A DNA stretch of 64,000 nucleotides from contig NZ_JBNFVY010000001.1 of NCBI RefSeq assembly GCF_049943335.1, positions 62,001 to 126,000 on the forward strand, written 5' to 3'. Under the pieces are notes generated by a model. It did not search any database and was not told the origin of the DNA. It saw only the letters and a program-made list of their open reading frames with translations. This document shows, piece after piece, positions 42,002 to 50,392 of the stretch (the stretch's first letter is position 1; each line of letters begins with the position of its first letter). The DNA comes from JBNFVY01 sp049943335 (GTDB lineage Bacteria > Pseudomonadota > Alphaproteobacteria > Rhodobacterales > Rhodobacteraceae). Made by a program: the position numbers and the translations under genes.

Positions 42002-43435
42002 CTATTGCGCGGCCACGGCCGAGGCGTTTGACATATAGTCCAGCATCGCGGCTGCCGCCTCGCGTCCGTCGCGGATTGCCCAGACGACCAGGCTTGCGCC
42101 GCGCTGGATATCCCCGCAGGCATAGACGCCTGGCAGGTTGGTGGCATGGGTGTGGAAATCGGCCTTGATCGTGCCCCAGCGGGTCACTTCCAGGTCCGGC
42201 ACGCCCCACAGGGTGGGCAGTTCTTCCGGTTCAAATCCCAGCGCCTTGATCACCAGATCGGCGTCTTCGACATAGTCGGCGCCTTCCAGAACCTCGGGCG
42301 CGCGCCGGCCCGACACGTCGGGGGCGCCAAGGCGCATCTGTTGCACCATCACGCCTTCGACCTGGTCGCCGGTAAAGCCCTTGGGCGCCGTCAGCCACAC
42401 GAATTCGACGCCTTCTTCTTCGGCGTTCTGCACTTCGCGTTGGCTGCCCGGCATATTGGCCCGGTCGCGGCGGTACAGGCATTTGACGCTTTGCGCGCCT
42501 TGCCGGATGGCGGTGCGCACGCAGTCCATTGCCGTGTCGCCGCCGCCAACCACGATGACCTTTTTGCCCTGGGCGTTCAACTGGCCGTTTTCATAGTCTT
42601 CGACCGTGTCGCCAAAGGACACCTTGTTCGAACAGGCCAGGTAGTCGATCGCCCGCACGATGCCGTCGGCGCCGCTGCCAGGGCCTTGTAAATCACGGCT
42701 TTTGTAGACACCCGTGGCGATCAGCACCGCGTCGTGCTTGCCCCGGATTGCGTCAAAGCTGATGTCTTCGCCAACGTTGCAGTTCATCACGAATTCGACG
42801 CCGGATTTTTCCAGCTGGTCGATGCGGCGCATGACCACGTCTTTTTCCAATTTGAAGCTTGGGATGCCATAGGTCAGCAATCCGCCCGCGCGGTCATAAC
42901 GGTCATAGACTGTGACCTGCACGCCTTCGCGGCGCAGCATGTCGGCCGCGGCCAGACCGCCCGGACCCGCGCCGATGATGCCGACCGACTGGTCCAGTTC
43001 CTGCACCGGTTTGACGGGCTGAACCCAGCCGTTTTCCCAAGCGGTATCAGTGATGTATTTTTCGACCGCCCCGATCGTCACGGTGCCGTGGCCCGATTGT
43101 TCGATCACGCAGTTGCCTTCGCACAGGCGGTCCTGCGGGCAGATGCGGCCGCAGATTTCGGGGAACGTGTTGGTCGCCTGGCTGATGGCATAGGCTTCTT
43201 CCAGACGGCCGGTCGCGGTCAGACGCAGCCAGTCGGGGATGTTGTTGTGCAGGGGGCAGTGGCTCTGGCAATAGGGCACACCGCACTGGCTGCACCGACT
43301 GGCCTGTTCTTCGGCCTTGGCCTGGGCATATTCCGCATAGATCTCGTGAAAGTCCTGCTTGCGGTCACCGGCGTCGCGCTTTTCGGGCATGTCGCGGCTC
43401 ACGCTCACAAACTTGAGCATTGGCTCTTTTGCCAT
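42002..43435 (-). CDS. gltD: Glutamate synthase (NADPH) small subunit
   Basis: GltD passes electrons from NADPH through FAD and iron-sulfur clusters to GltB. The 477-residue protein has N-terminal cluster motifs CSQCGVPYCQSHCPLHNNIP and CGRICPQDRLCEGNC. The FAD site is VGIIGAGPGGLAAADML, the NADPH site VIVVGGGDTAMDCVRTAI, and the C-terminal FAD-family ATG-like motif GVYACGDIQRGASLVVWAIR. It is the first gene of the gltD-hydrolase-gltB run. The 161-nt AT-rich spacer to uppP presumably carries the promoter. Confidence 0.95.
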   Translation of the reverse strand: MAKEPMLKFVSVSRDMPEKRDAGDRKQDFHEIYAEYAQAKAEEQASRCSQCGVPYCQSHCPLHNNIPDWLRLTATGRLEEAYAISQATNTFPEICGRICPQDRLCEGNCVIEQSGHGTVTIGAVEKYITDTAWENGWVQPVKPVQELDQSVGIIGAGPGGLAAADMLRREGVQVTVYDRYDRAGGLLTYGIPSFKLEKDVVMRRIDQLEKSGVEFVMNCNVGEDISFDAIRGKHDAVLIATGVYKSRDLQGPGSGADGIVRAIDYLACSNKVSFGDTVEDYENGQLNAQGKKVIVVGGGDTAMDCVRTAIRQGAQSVKCLYRRDRANMPGSQREVQNAEEEGVEFVWLTAPKGFTGDQVEGVMVQQMRLGAPDVSGRRAPEVLEGADYVEDADLVIKALGFEPEELPTLWGVPDLEVTRWGTIKADFHTHATNLPGVYACGDIQRGASLVVWAIRDGREAAAAMLDYMSNASAVAAQ

Positions 43436-43596
43436 GTCAGATCTCCTAATTCCTCCGCGCCTTTTACCACGCAGGTCCGGAAAGAAAAGTCAGTATGTAT
43501 GACATAATATGTGACAAATGACGATTTACCGTCGTCAGTCTTTGTTTTTACAGCAAATATAAGTCAGCAATGCTTCCGTATTAGCGTGCAACTCAA

Positions 43597-44388
43597 TCAA
43601 AGCGCCCAGAATACGAGTAAGCCAACAGCGATTCGCCACCATCCAAACAGGGCGTAGCCATGGCGTGATACGAACCCCAACAGGCCCTTAACAACGAACA
43701 GCGCCATCACGAATGCAGCCGCAAAACCCACAGCGATATCCCCCATCGCCGCAGAATCCAAAATCTCGCGATTTTTGTAGAGATCGTAAGTGAACGCACC
43801 GAGCATTGTCGGCATGGACAAGAAAAACGAAAATTCTGCCGCTGATCGCTTGTCCGCGCCAAGGGCCAACGCCCCGACGATGGTCGCGCCCGACCGTGAT
43901 ACCCCTGGGACCATCGCAAGACACTGAATAAAACCAATGATTAACGCCATTGGCAAAGGAAACCTTTCAGCGTCTGTGTGGGTCGGGTTCTTAACGAGCT
44001 TATCCACAAACAATAGGACGATGCCCCCGAGGATCAGAGCTGTCGCAATCACGCGCGGGCTTTCGAAGAGAACGTTCTTGATGAACCCGTGGGCCATCAC
44101 ACCGATGACGGCGGCCGGCAGAAAGGCGATGATCACCGAAGCTGCGAAATGCCTTGATTGCGCACTGCTGGGCAGCGTCACCGTCGTGTCTATGATCTTG
44201 CGGGCGTACACCCCCAATATCGCCAGAATCGCGCCGAGTTGGATCACCACCTCAAACGTATTGCCCGCGCTATTGAAGCCCAGAAAATGGCCCGCCAAGA
44301 GCACATGCCCGGTTGACGATACGGGGATGAATTCGGTCAGACCTTCCAGCAGCCCCAGAATGCCCGCAACCAGTGTTTGATCGGACAT
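43597..44388 (-). CDS. uppP: Undecaprenyl-diphosphate phosphatase UppP (BacA)
   Basis: UppP recycles undecaprenyl diphosphate to the monophosphate lipid carrier used for peptidoglycan and polysaccharide synthesis. The 263-residue membrane protein has the two family motifs: GLLEGLTEFIPVSSTGHVLL and PGVSRSGATIVGALALGADK. About eight helices alternate along the chain. An in-frame start at 44460 would add a non-family leader, so the ATG at 44388 (overlapping the upstream stop by one base) is used. It is cotranscribed with the NDUFA9-like gene. Confidence 0.94.
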   Translation of the reverse strand: MSDQTLVAGILGLLEGLTEFIPVSSTGHVLLAGHFLGFNSAGNTFEVVIQLGAILAILGVYARKIIDTTVTLPSSAQSRHFAASVIIAFLPAAVIGVMAHGFIKNVLFESPRVIATALILGGIVLLFVDKLVKNPTHTDAERFPLPMALIIGFIQCLAMVPGVSRSGATIVGALALGADKRSAAEFSFFLSMPTMLGAFTYDLYKNREILDSAAMGDIAVGFAAAFVMALFVVKGLLGFVSRHGYALFGWWRIAVGLLVFWAL

Positions 44389-45377
44389 CAGGCAGACTTG
44401 CGCAGGTTTTTCGCCGAGTTCTTGACTGCAGCATACTGCCCAGACGGGCGATATTTCCAAAGGTAATCAGGCGTCACCGCCTCAGACGACACAGGCACAA
44501 TACCAAGATCAGCGAATGTTTTGGTCTTGCCGGTCACGATATTGTCCTGACGCAATTGTCTGATCTGATCCAGCGTAAGGACCCTATTCTTGAACAGGCC
44601 GACGGTGATGCCTTGTACAAGTGTCAGCAAAGCGGCAATGATCTTGCCGACCCAAAATGGCATGTTCACGACAAGCCGCCTTTTCTGAATCTCATCCAAA
44701 ATTTGCTGGACCAGTTCCCGTAACGTTGAAACGTCCGGTCCGCCCAGCTCGTAAATACCGCCAGCCGCCTTGCCTGTGACCCCCATGACCGCAGCTTTAG
44801 CGACGTCATCGACATAAACGGGCTGGAATTTGGTTTTGGCACCAATCAGCGGCAAAATAGGCCCCATACCGGCCATAGCTGCAAAGCGGTTGAAAAACGC
44901 GTCCTCCTGGCCAAACACCACCGAGGGTCGCAGGATCATGGCGTCTGGCATAGCCGCCAGAATACCTTCTTCGCCCAAGGCTTTGGATTTCGCGTACTTG
45001 CTGGCGCTCTGCTTGTCAGCACCGATCGCTGATATATGCACCATTCGTTCGACGCCCAGTTCGGCCGCTATGCGGGCGATCCGCTCGGCGCCTTCATGCT
45101 GAACCGCGTCGAAATTATTCGCGCCCGAGGCATCGAATGTGCCGACGCAATTCACAACTGCATCAGCCCCTTGCATCACGGCGCGCACAGACGCGTCGTC
45201 ACGAATGTTGCAAAAAACGGGTTCTACCTGGCCAACTGCACCATAGGGCTTGACGAACATCGCCTCATTCGGGCGCCGTACCGCCACACGCACCCGCCAC
45301 CCCTGTTTGGCCATGCGCCGGGCAATGTAGCGACCAACGAAGCCCGAACCGCCATAAATCGTGACCAGATTCGCCAT
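44388..45377 (-). CDS. NDUFA9-like NAD(P)-binding protein (SDR-type, complex I-associated family)
   Basis: The 329-residue protein is an atypical short-chain dehydrogenase. It has the nucleotide-binding motif LVTIYGGSGFVGRYIARRM, the NAD site ADAVVNCVGTFDASGANNFD, and a Tyr/Lys region (SASKYAKSKALGEEGI), with RPSVVFGQEDAFFNRFAAMA downstream, as in the complex I NDUFA9 family. The C-terminal third has a hydrophobic segment (IIAALLTLVQGITVGLFKN). In alphaproteobacteria this protein is linked to NADH dehydrogenase assembly or stability. GGAGAGA precedes the ATG at 45377. The tRNA-Leu gene is on the opposite strand 140 nt away. Confidence 0.85.
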   Translation of the reverse strand: MANLVTIYGGSGFVGRYIARRMAKQGWRVRVAVRRPNEAMFVKPYGAVGQVEPVFCNIRDDASVRAVMQGADAVVNCVGTFDASGANNFDAVQHEGAERIARIAAELGVERMVHISAIGADKQSASKYAKSKALGEEGILAAMPDAMILRPSVVFGQEDAFFNRFAAMAGMGPILPLIGAKTKFQPVYVDDVAKAAVMGVTGKAAGGIYELGGPDVSTLRELVQQILDEIQKRRLVVNMPFWVGKIIAALLTLVQGITVGLFKNRVLTLDQIRQLRQDNIVTGKTKTFADLGIVPVSSEAVTPDYLWKYRPSGQYAAVKNSAKNLRKSA

Positions 45378-45517
45378 AAGTCTCTCCAACACTGTATAGC
45401 CTTTTCAATAGCTTTCCGGGTGCGAATGAACAAGTCGCGAATGAAAAGCAAAGAAACGCGCAGAACAGACGTTGACACCATGCGCACGCGCCTATAAATC
45501 GCGGCTCCACGACACCT

Positions 45518-45604
45518 GCCCAGGTGGCGGAATTGGTAGACGCGCTAGCTTCAGGTGCTAGTGTCCGTATGGACGTGGAGGTTCGAGTCCTCTCCTGGGC
45601 ACCA
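45518..45604 (+). tRNA. tRNA-Leu (anticodon CAG)
   Basis: An 87-nt class II tRNA with acceptor stem GCCCAGG/CCTGGGC, D-arm GGCGGAATTGGTAGACGC, anticodon stem CTAGC/GCTAG around loop TTCAGGT (anticodon CAG), a long variable arm, and T-loop GTTCGAGTC. The CCA end is encoded (45602-45604). The sequence closely follows the bacterial tRNA-Leu(CAG) pattern. I saw no duplicate of its 3' end that would mark an integrated element. Confidence 0.97.
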
Positions 45605-45703
45605 TTTTCCACTATTGTGGTCGACAAGCGCTTCTTCTGGATGCTCATGATCCTGTGCTGTGCGCATCGTTTGCACTGGGCCTTCCAGGGGCCGTGCCGC
45701 GGA

Positions 45704-47182
45704 TCAAACCAGCTCTTCAGGGAACCCCGGAATACCGACACCGGTTTCCCGCGCGGGCTTGTTGTCATGTGGCAGGACGAAATGGGGGCGCTCTTGTGGC
45801 GGTTTCTGTTGGTTTTCATGCGCGGCTTGCGTCCACTCGGACGCGCGCGTCATTTTGCCCGGTGCGGCGCCGCGGAACCAATGCGCGATTGAGCGCTGCC
45901 AAAGCTCTGTGCTTTCAACGTCGTTCAGGGTCACGCCAGCTTCCGTATCCCATCGCATGGAGCGACCGTTCAAATTGGCTGAAGACACCAATGCCGATGT
46001 ACCATCAGCGATCATGACCTTGGCGTGAATGTAAATGATTTCAGCGCCATAGAGCGTGTCGCGATCCCCATCCGCTGCGACTGGGCGCGCCGGTGAGCCG
46101 ACAAACAACCGTTCGCCATATGCTTTGCGAAGCCGATCCAACGCGTCTGCCTGCAACTTTTCGCCGTACCGGCTATCAAGAGATCGGCTTTGGTCAAATG
46201 CGATTTCTTCGGGCGCAGATGGCAAAAGAAGAATAACCTCTATTCCGTTCTGCGCAGCATCCACCAAAGCATCCGCGATCACGGATGACCTGAGAAATTG
46301 TGTTTCGATATAGATGAATTCGCGGGCGTTCTGAATCATCGCAACATGGGCGTCTTCCAATTCGGTCAGAACTTCTTTCGGGGACAGGGGACGCGCAAAG
46401 GAATTATCGCGGCAGGACAACGTGCGCAGCACACCCGGCGTCGCTTTCGGTTTTGCCCCGGCGCAACTACGCGCAAATTCACGCAAGTGGACCAGGGCCG
46501 ACTGGGCCCGTTCATCGCGCACGATGACCTGAACATCATGCCACGTGTCGTCAGCCGAACGATCGTGTTTGGTGGTGTCGTAACGCCGAGGGTTCAAATC
46601 CAGCCCGCCGATATACAGCACCTCGCCGTCCACGACGGCCAGCTTCTGGTGGTGCGTAGCGGGGACCAAGGGCGGCGGCGGCCAGCGCTTGGGGCGTAGC
46701 GTTTTGCCCCTGACAACCAATTTGCAAAATCCCGGCATCAGGTCCAATTGCGCGTCGCGATCAGCTTTGGGCAGGTTGTTCAGCCGTTCACATTCCTCAA
46801 CCAGCTTGGCTTTGGACACCGGGCGCAAACTTAGCCTGTGAATCCAGCTGACGCGGGCAGGGTGGAGCAAGACCCGCGCAGTCAAGTTTTCCGGGTTCGC
46901 CTTGGCAGCGTCCTTCAGGCGTGCGCGGCAGTCCCAAGAATACTGATGCATGGCAGGCCGTGCAACCGGGTCGAAATCTGCTATCGTGATGTCAAAGCGC
47001 ACACCTTCTGCAAGCTTGGCCGCGATCAGATCTGCCCATGTTTCGCCCAGATCCGTTTCCCCGAACAGCCGCGTCGCGACGTCGAAGATTCGCATCGATA
47101 TCACGACCTCGTCGCGCGCGTCGCGCACGATACGTTCAAAGGCCGGATAGGCTTCGCCGGCGGTCAGTAGAATTTCGGTCAT
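45704..47182 (-). CDS. Phospholipase D-like protein with two HKD motifs
   Basis: The 492-residue protein has the paired catalytic motifs of the phospholipase D/cardiolipin synthase superfamily: HHQKLAVVDGEVLYIGGLDL (first HxK...D) and IHAKVMIADGTSALVSSANL (second). Between them ARTEFIYIETQFL-like AREFIYIETQFLRSSVIADA is conserved. No membrane helix is evident, so it is probably soluble or peripheral. It follows the MFS gene by only 2 nt and probably forms a unit with it. A role in membrane lipid remodelling would fit the stress-related neighbourhood, but the substrate is unknown. Confidence 0.85.
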   Translation of the reverse strand: MTEILLTAGEAYPAFERIVRDARDEVVISMRIFDVATRLFGETDLGETWADLIAAKLAEGVRFDITIADFDPVARPAMHQYSWDCRARLKDAAKANPENLTARVLLHPARVSWIHRLSLRPVSKAKLVEECERLNNLPKADRDAQLDLMPGFCKLVVRGKTLRPKRWPPPPLVPATHHQKLAVVDGEVLYIGGLDLNPRRYDTTKHDRSADDTWHDVQVIVRDERAQSALVHLREFARSCAGAKPKATPGVLRTLSCRDNSFARPLSPKEVLTELEDAHVAMIQNAREFIYIETQFLRSSVIADALVDAAQNGIEVILLLPSAPEEIAFDQSRSLDSRYGEKLQADALDRLRKAYGERLFVGSPARPVAADGDRDTLYGAEIIYIHAKVMIADGTSALVSSANLNGRSMRWDTEAGVTLNDVESTELWQRSIAHWFRGAAPGKMTRASEWTQAAHENQQKPPQERPHFVLPHDNKPARETGVGIPGFPEELV

Positions 47183-47184
47183 GA

Positions 47185-48441
47185 TCAGGTGCCGGCTGTT
47201 TCAAGTCGTTTCAATTTGAGAGCCACGGCCGCGCCAACAATCGAAAGCGCTGCGCAGACGGCAAGCGTAAATGCAGGTCCGGCAATGTGAGACACCACAC
47301 CCAAGCCCAAACCCAATACCAGCACAAGACCGATAATCATATTGCTGACAGCGGTATAGGTCAGGCGGTTGGCGTCGGTCGTCATGTCCGTCAGGTAAAT
47401 CGCCCGGCCGGACCGCACGCCGTTGTATCCAACTTGCCCCAGGAACATGATCCCCGATGCCCAAATCAGCGACACCTGCGTTTCTTCCCCCCAGCCGATC
47501 ACAGCGGCAGTCGCGTAGGCGGCCGCAGCAGCAAACCCGCCCACCGCCAAAGAAAGCTGGCTGGACACATCCGACACGCGCCCCCATAGCGGCGCCGACA
47601 GCGTTGCTGCCGCAGCGGATGCAATTACCAATGGCCCAAGGCTGGTCAGGCTTGCGCCTTCGGAATGCGTCAGAGCAATAAGAAACGGAGGGGCGAGCGC
47701 CGTCGCAGTCAGGAAGGCCCGCGCGGTAATGAACTGTCGAAATTGGGCATCTTTGCGCAACGGGGTCAGGTAGTCTGACCATGACACCAGTTTCGCACTT
47801 TCACCCTTTTTCGGTCGCTCTGACAGGCCCATGAACATCACGCCGGCACCCAGCATCAGCACGCACGCCAACAAAATGAACGCAGCAACAACTGCGACAG
47901 TGACGTCACCAAACACCCCAAACGCCATCGTGGCCCCATAGGCCAATGCCGCGGCCGCTGCGATCCCCCCGGCCAAGCCCGTCACCTTGCCACGCTGCCC
48001 TTGGTCAACCGTGCGGGCCAAGGCGTCTTTGTAGGTTGTCGAAGCGACAGATCGGGCCAAGGCCAATACCAATAGCGAAGCAACGATCCCAAAGCCCGCA
48101 ACGGCCCCATCGGTCGTCAAGGCGAACACGCCGATGGACAGTGCCGCCAACCCCTGCGCGCCAGCCGCGAGCGCCCAGAATTGCTTTCGTCCTTCGCGCT
48201 TGCGGGCAACACGCGCAACAAGTGGCTGCGGCAGAAGCGCGCCGGCTTCTCGAATGGGCACCAGAACCCCGGTGAGATAACCAGGCGCACCAAGCGCATT
48301 GATTAGCCAGCTAAGCACCAGCTTTGGATCGATAAGCGCATCGGCGGTTTTTGTCGCGCTGAGCGCCAGGACATGAATGGTCTGGTTGCGCGCATCTTTC
48401 GGTGCATCACCAATAGCTTTCGAGGTAAAAGCGTCTGCCAT
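47185..48441 (-). CDS. Major facilitator superfamily transporter
   Basis: The 418-residue protein has about 12 membrane helices in two halves, with typical segments such as FGIVASLLVLALARSVASTT, VAVVAAFILLACVLMLGAGV and GLVLVLGLGLGVVSHIAGPA. A positively charged loop (RKREGRKQF) follows the second helix, as in many MFS proteins. The ATG at 48441 is preferred over a GTG at 48450 because AAAGGG is 8 nt upstream of it. Its substrate is unknown. It lies immediately upstream of the PLD gene and downstream of the DUF1328 gene, from which a hairpin separates it. Confidence 0.8.
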   Translation of the reverse strand: MADAFTSKAIGDAPKDARNQTIHVLALSATKTADALIDPKLVLSWLINALGAPGYLTGVLVPIREAGALLPQPLVARVARKREGRKQFWALAAGAQGLAALSIGVFALTTDGAVAGFGIVASLLVLALARSVASTTYKDALARTVDQGQRGKVTGLAGGIAAAAALAYGATMAFGVFGDVTVAVVAAFILLACVLMLGAGVMFMGLSERPKKGESAKLVSWSDYLTPLRKDAQFRQFITARAFLTATALAPPFLIALTHSEGASLTSLGPLVIASAAAATLSAPLWGRVSDVSSQLSLAVGGFAAAAAYATAAVIGWGEETQVSLIWASGIMFLGQVGYNGVRSGRAIYLTDMTTDANRLTYTAVSNMIIGLVLVLGLGLGVVSHIAGPAFTLAVCAALSIVGAAVALKLKRLETAGT

Positions 48442-48455
48442 TCCCAGCACCCTTT

Positions 48456-48481
48456 ATGAATGGAAGATCATGAATGGAAGA
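48456..48481. repeat. Direct repeat of 12 bp before the MFS gene
   Basis: ATGAATGGAAGA occurs at 48456-48467 and again at 48470-48481, 2 nt apart, overlapping the left arm of the adjacent hairpin. It may be a regulator-binding site or a simple duplication. Confidence 0.6.
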
Positions 48482-48504
48482 GCCGCAGCGGCACTGCGGC
48501 TCTT
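48478..48504. terminator. Hairpin terminator downstream of the DUF1328 gene
   Basis: AAGAGCCGCAG (48478-48488) and CTGCGGCTCTT (48494-48504) form a perfect 11-bp stem with a 5-nt loop. It lies 9 nt after the DUF1328 stop in its direction of transcription and before the MFS gene. Partial read-through could connect the two. Confidence 0.65.
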
Positions 48505-48512
48505 TCCCATGG

Positions 48513-48668
48513 TCAGGCTGCGCGCCGAACCAGAGTGAACAGGAACAGCACCAAGAATACCACAAAGAGGATCTTGGCGATCCCGGCGGCAGCACCTGCG
48601 ATCCCACCAAACCCGAGAACGGCCGCGATAAGCGCAATGACAAGAAACGTGATTGACCAGTTAAGCAT
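48513..48668 (-). CDS. DUF1328-family small membrane protein (YtjA-like, 51 aa)
   Basis: This 51-residue gene starts MLNWSITFLVIALIAAVLGF, continues with GGIAGAAAGIAKILFVVFLV and ends LFLFTLVRRAA. That is the complete two-helix DUF1328 protein, a family common near stress genes. AGGAG lies 7 nt upstream of the ATG (48668). An exact EcfG-type promoter (48700-48725, minus strand) places it under the general stress sigma factor. It is followed by a strong hairpin. Confidence 0.88.
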   Translation of the reverse strand: MLNWSITFLVIALIAAVLGFGGIAGAAAGIAKILFVVFLVLFLFTLVRRAA

Positions 48669-48699
48669 ATCCAAACTCCTTACCTGAGGATGCTGGATA

Positions 48700-48725
48700 A
48701 ACGCCGCGGCGCGCCAATTGGTTCC
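48700..48725 (-). promoter_or_regulatory. EcfG-type promoter for the DUF1328 gene
   Basis: On the minus strand the sequence reads GGAAC-N17-CGTT (plus strand AACG at 48700, GTTCC at 48721-48725). This matches the alphaproteobacterial EcfG consensus exactly, 32 nt upstream of the DUF1328 start. Confidence 0.8.
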
Positions 48726-48758
48726 TTCAGTTTCTTCGACCAGCAGTCTGGCGCAATG

Positions 48759-49538
48759 TCAGGCCAGCGTTTCCGTCGACGCAAAGAACATCGCCTGCGA
48801 GATGGATGACAGCACATGTTCGGCGCGGAACGGCTTGGTCACCAGGAACGCAGGCTCGGGCTTGTCACCGGTCAAAAGCCGCTCGGGATAGGCCGTGATA
48901 AAGATCACCGGGATTTCGCCATGCGCCGCCAGCAGATCATTCACCGCATCAATGCCCGAACTTTCGTCGGCCAGCCGGATATCGGCAAGAATAAGGTCAG
49001 GCTTCTGGTCCTGGCCCAATTTGACTGCTTCGTCATGCGTGCGCGCCACACCAAAAATACGGTGCCCAGCATCCGAAACGATCTGCTCGAGATCCATCGA
49101 AATAATGGGTTCATCTTCGATGATCAGGACCGATCCGCGCACGGCATCGGCCATATCGGCTGTGCCCTTGACGACGAGCGCGCCCGCTTCGTCGGCGTCG
49201 ATGCCCATGATGTATCCGATGTCTTCGTCTGAAAAATCCTCCATCGCGCTCAGCAACAATGCTTCGCGTGTCAAAGGTTGTAGCGTCGCCAGATGCTGTT
49301 GCGCGCGGGCAGCGATGCCGCGCTCTTCATCACCGACAGGTGCACCCGAGCTCTGCCAAATCGCGTGAAACATTCGAAACAGCTCTTTGCGCGCCTCGTC
49401 GGGCCCCGGAACCGTGGCTGGATCGGCGATCATTGCTTCAAGCACAGCAACGGCATACGCATCGCCCGTGGTTTGGTTTCCCGTCAAAGCCCGTGCGTAA
49501 CGTCTGACAAATGGTATTTGTGCAGCAATGTGGTCCAT
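48759..49538 (-). CDS. phyR: General stress response anti-anti-sigma factor PhyR
   Basis: PhyR, when phosphorylated, sequesters NepR and so frees the sigma factor EcfG. The 259-residue protein has the diagnostic order: an N-terminal sigma-factor-like domain (about residues 1-130; FVRRYARALTGNQTTGDAYA, LLLSAMEDFSDEDIGYIMGI) and a C-terminal receiver (SVLIIEDEPIISMDLEQIVS, phospho-Asp in LILADIRLAD, FITAYPERLL, LVTKPF). The ATG at 49538 has GAGG upstream; an earlier in-frame start is less likely. It is divergent from nepR-ecfG across 105 nt. Several HWE kinases in the window could phosphorylate it. Confidence 0.95.
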   Translation of the reverse strand: MDHIAAQIPFVRRYARALTGNQTTGDAYAVAVLEAMIADPATVPGPDEARKELFRMFHAIWQSSGAPVGDEERGIAARAQQHLATLQPLTREALLLSAMEDFSDEDIGYIMGIDADEAGALVVKGTADMADAVRGSVLIIEDEPIISMDLEQIVSDAGHRIFGVARTHDEAVKLGQDQKPDLILADIRLADESSGIDAVNDLLAAHGEIPVIFITAYPERLLTGDKPEPAFLVTKPFRAEHVLSSISQAMFFASTETLA

Positions 49539-49569
49539 GTTTTCCCTCAAGGTTTTTTTCGCACTAGCC

Positions 49570-49594
49570 GGAACCAGTGAAGATGATTAGCGTT
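49570..49594 (+). promoter_or_regulatory. EcfG-type promoter for nepR-ecfG
   Basis: GGAAC (49570-49574), 16 nt, CGTT (49591-49594), an exact EcfG-type match 49 nt before the nepR ATG. It implies autoregulation of the sigma factor operon. Confidence 0.85.
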
Positions 49595-49643
49595 GCATAC
49601 CAATATAAGAGGGTGCACGGGCAAGGCAAACGGTAGGTAGAAA

Positions 49644-49871
49644 ATGGCAAACAACCCAAATAAAGAGCCATCTGACGCCCTTGCTGGGCATTTGAGAGCG
49701 GCGTTCAAGGACACTGTTGATGAAGGCATCCCGGATGAATTCTGCAAGTTGATCGACGACAATCTCAAGCAGGCTTACAACAAGACTGTAGATGAAGGTA
49801 TTCCGGATCGCTTTGCCGATCTGTTGGCCAAGCTCAATCGGGTTGCTGGCCAGGAAAGCAGAGATGACTGA
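49644..49871 (+). CDS. nepR: Anti-sigma factor NepR with a duplicated sigma-binding core
   Basis: NepR holds EcfG inactive until PhyR removes it. The 75-residue protein is almost entirely two tandem copies of the NepR core, offset by 24 residues: residues 16-37 (HLRAAFKDTVDEGIPDEF plus CKLI) and 40-61 (NLKQAYNKTVDEGIPDRF plus ADLL). The second is the more canonical (DNLKQAY...PDRFADLLAKL). The DNA of the two copies is also similar (ACTGTWGATGAAGG), suggesting a recent duplication. The gene overlaps ecfG by 8 nt, coupling their translation. Family members normally have one core. Confidence 0.88.
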   Translation: MANNPNKEPSDALAGHLRAAFKDTVDEGIPDEFCKLIDDNLKQAYNKTVDEGIPDRFADLLAKLNRVAGQESRDD

Positions 49872-50385
49872 GCTGGCAAATGAAATGTTGCAGCACGTTC
49901 CGTCGCTGCGCGCATATGCACGAAGCCTTACCAAAGATGCGACACGCGCCGACGATCTGGTCCAAGACACCTTGGTGCGCGCCATGTCGAACATCGAAAA
50001 GTTCCGCGAGGGCACCAACCTGCGCGCATGGCTTTTCACGATCCAACGCAACTGTTTCTACAGCGAGCGCCGCAAGGCCGTTCGCGAAACGGAAGACCCG
50101 GATGAAACCATGGCCAGCCAACTGTCGGTTCCCCCCGAACACGACGCCAAGCTGCAATACGCCGAATTCGAGGATGCCTTCGCGCAGCTGTCTGCCGAAC
50201 ACCGCGAGGCGCTGACCCTGATCGGCGCGATGGGCATGGCTTACGAAGACGCGGCAGAGACCTGTGGCGTGCCCCCGGGCACCATGAAAAGCAGGACCAA
50301 CCGCGCCCGCAAAGAACTGGCGCGGCTCATGCAACTTGGAGAAGAGACTGTTCATTCCAGCGCCGTCGTGAAATCGGCCGTATGA
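49864..50385 (+). CDS. ecfG: ECF sigma factor EcfG (general stress response)
   Basis: The 173-residue protein is an ECF sigma factor: region 2 has SLRAYARSLTKDATRADDLV with QDTLVRAMSNIEKFREGTNL, and region 4 has LIGAMGMAYEDAAETCGVPP and GTMKSRTNRARKELARL. Position after nepR and opposite phyR identifies it as EcfG, which directs RNA polymerase to GGAAC-N16/17-CGTT promoters. A longer frame from 49792 exists, but the ATG at 49864 begins the conserved domain and overlaps nepR. Five matching promoters in the window suggest its local regulon. Confidence 0.92.
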   Translation: MTELANEMLQHVPSLRAYARSLTKDATRADDLVQDTLVRAMSNIEKFREGTNLRAWLFTIQRNCFYSERRKAVRETEDPDETMASQLSVPPEHDAKLQYAEFEDAFAQLSAEHREALTLIGAMGMAYEDAAETCGVPPGTMKSRTNRARKELARLMQLGEETVHSSAVVKSAV

Positions 50386-50392
50386 CCTGACG

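Noticed and set aside
45518..45604. tRNA-Leu as an attachment site for a genomic island covering the stress genes
   Set aside because: No integrase is present and I found no second copy of the tRNA 3' end in the window; the stress genes are normal for the group.
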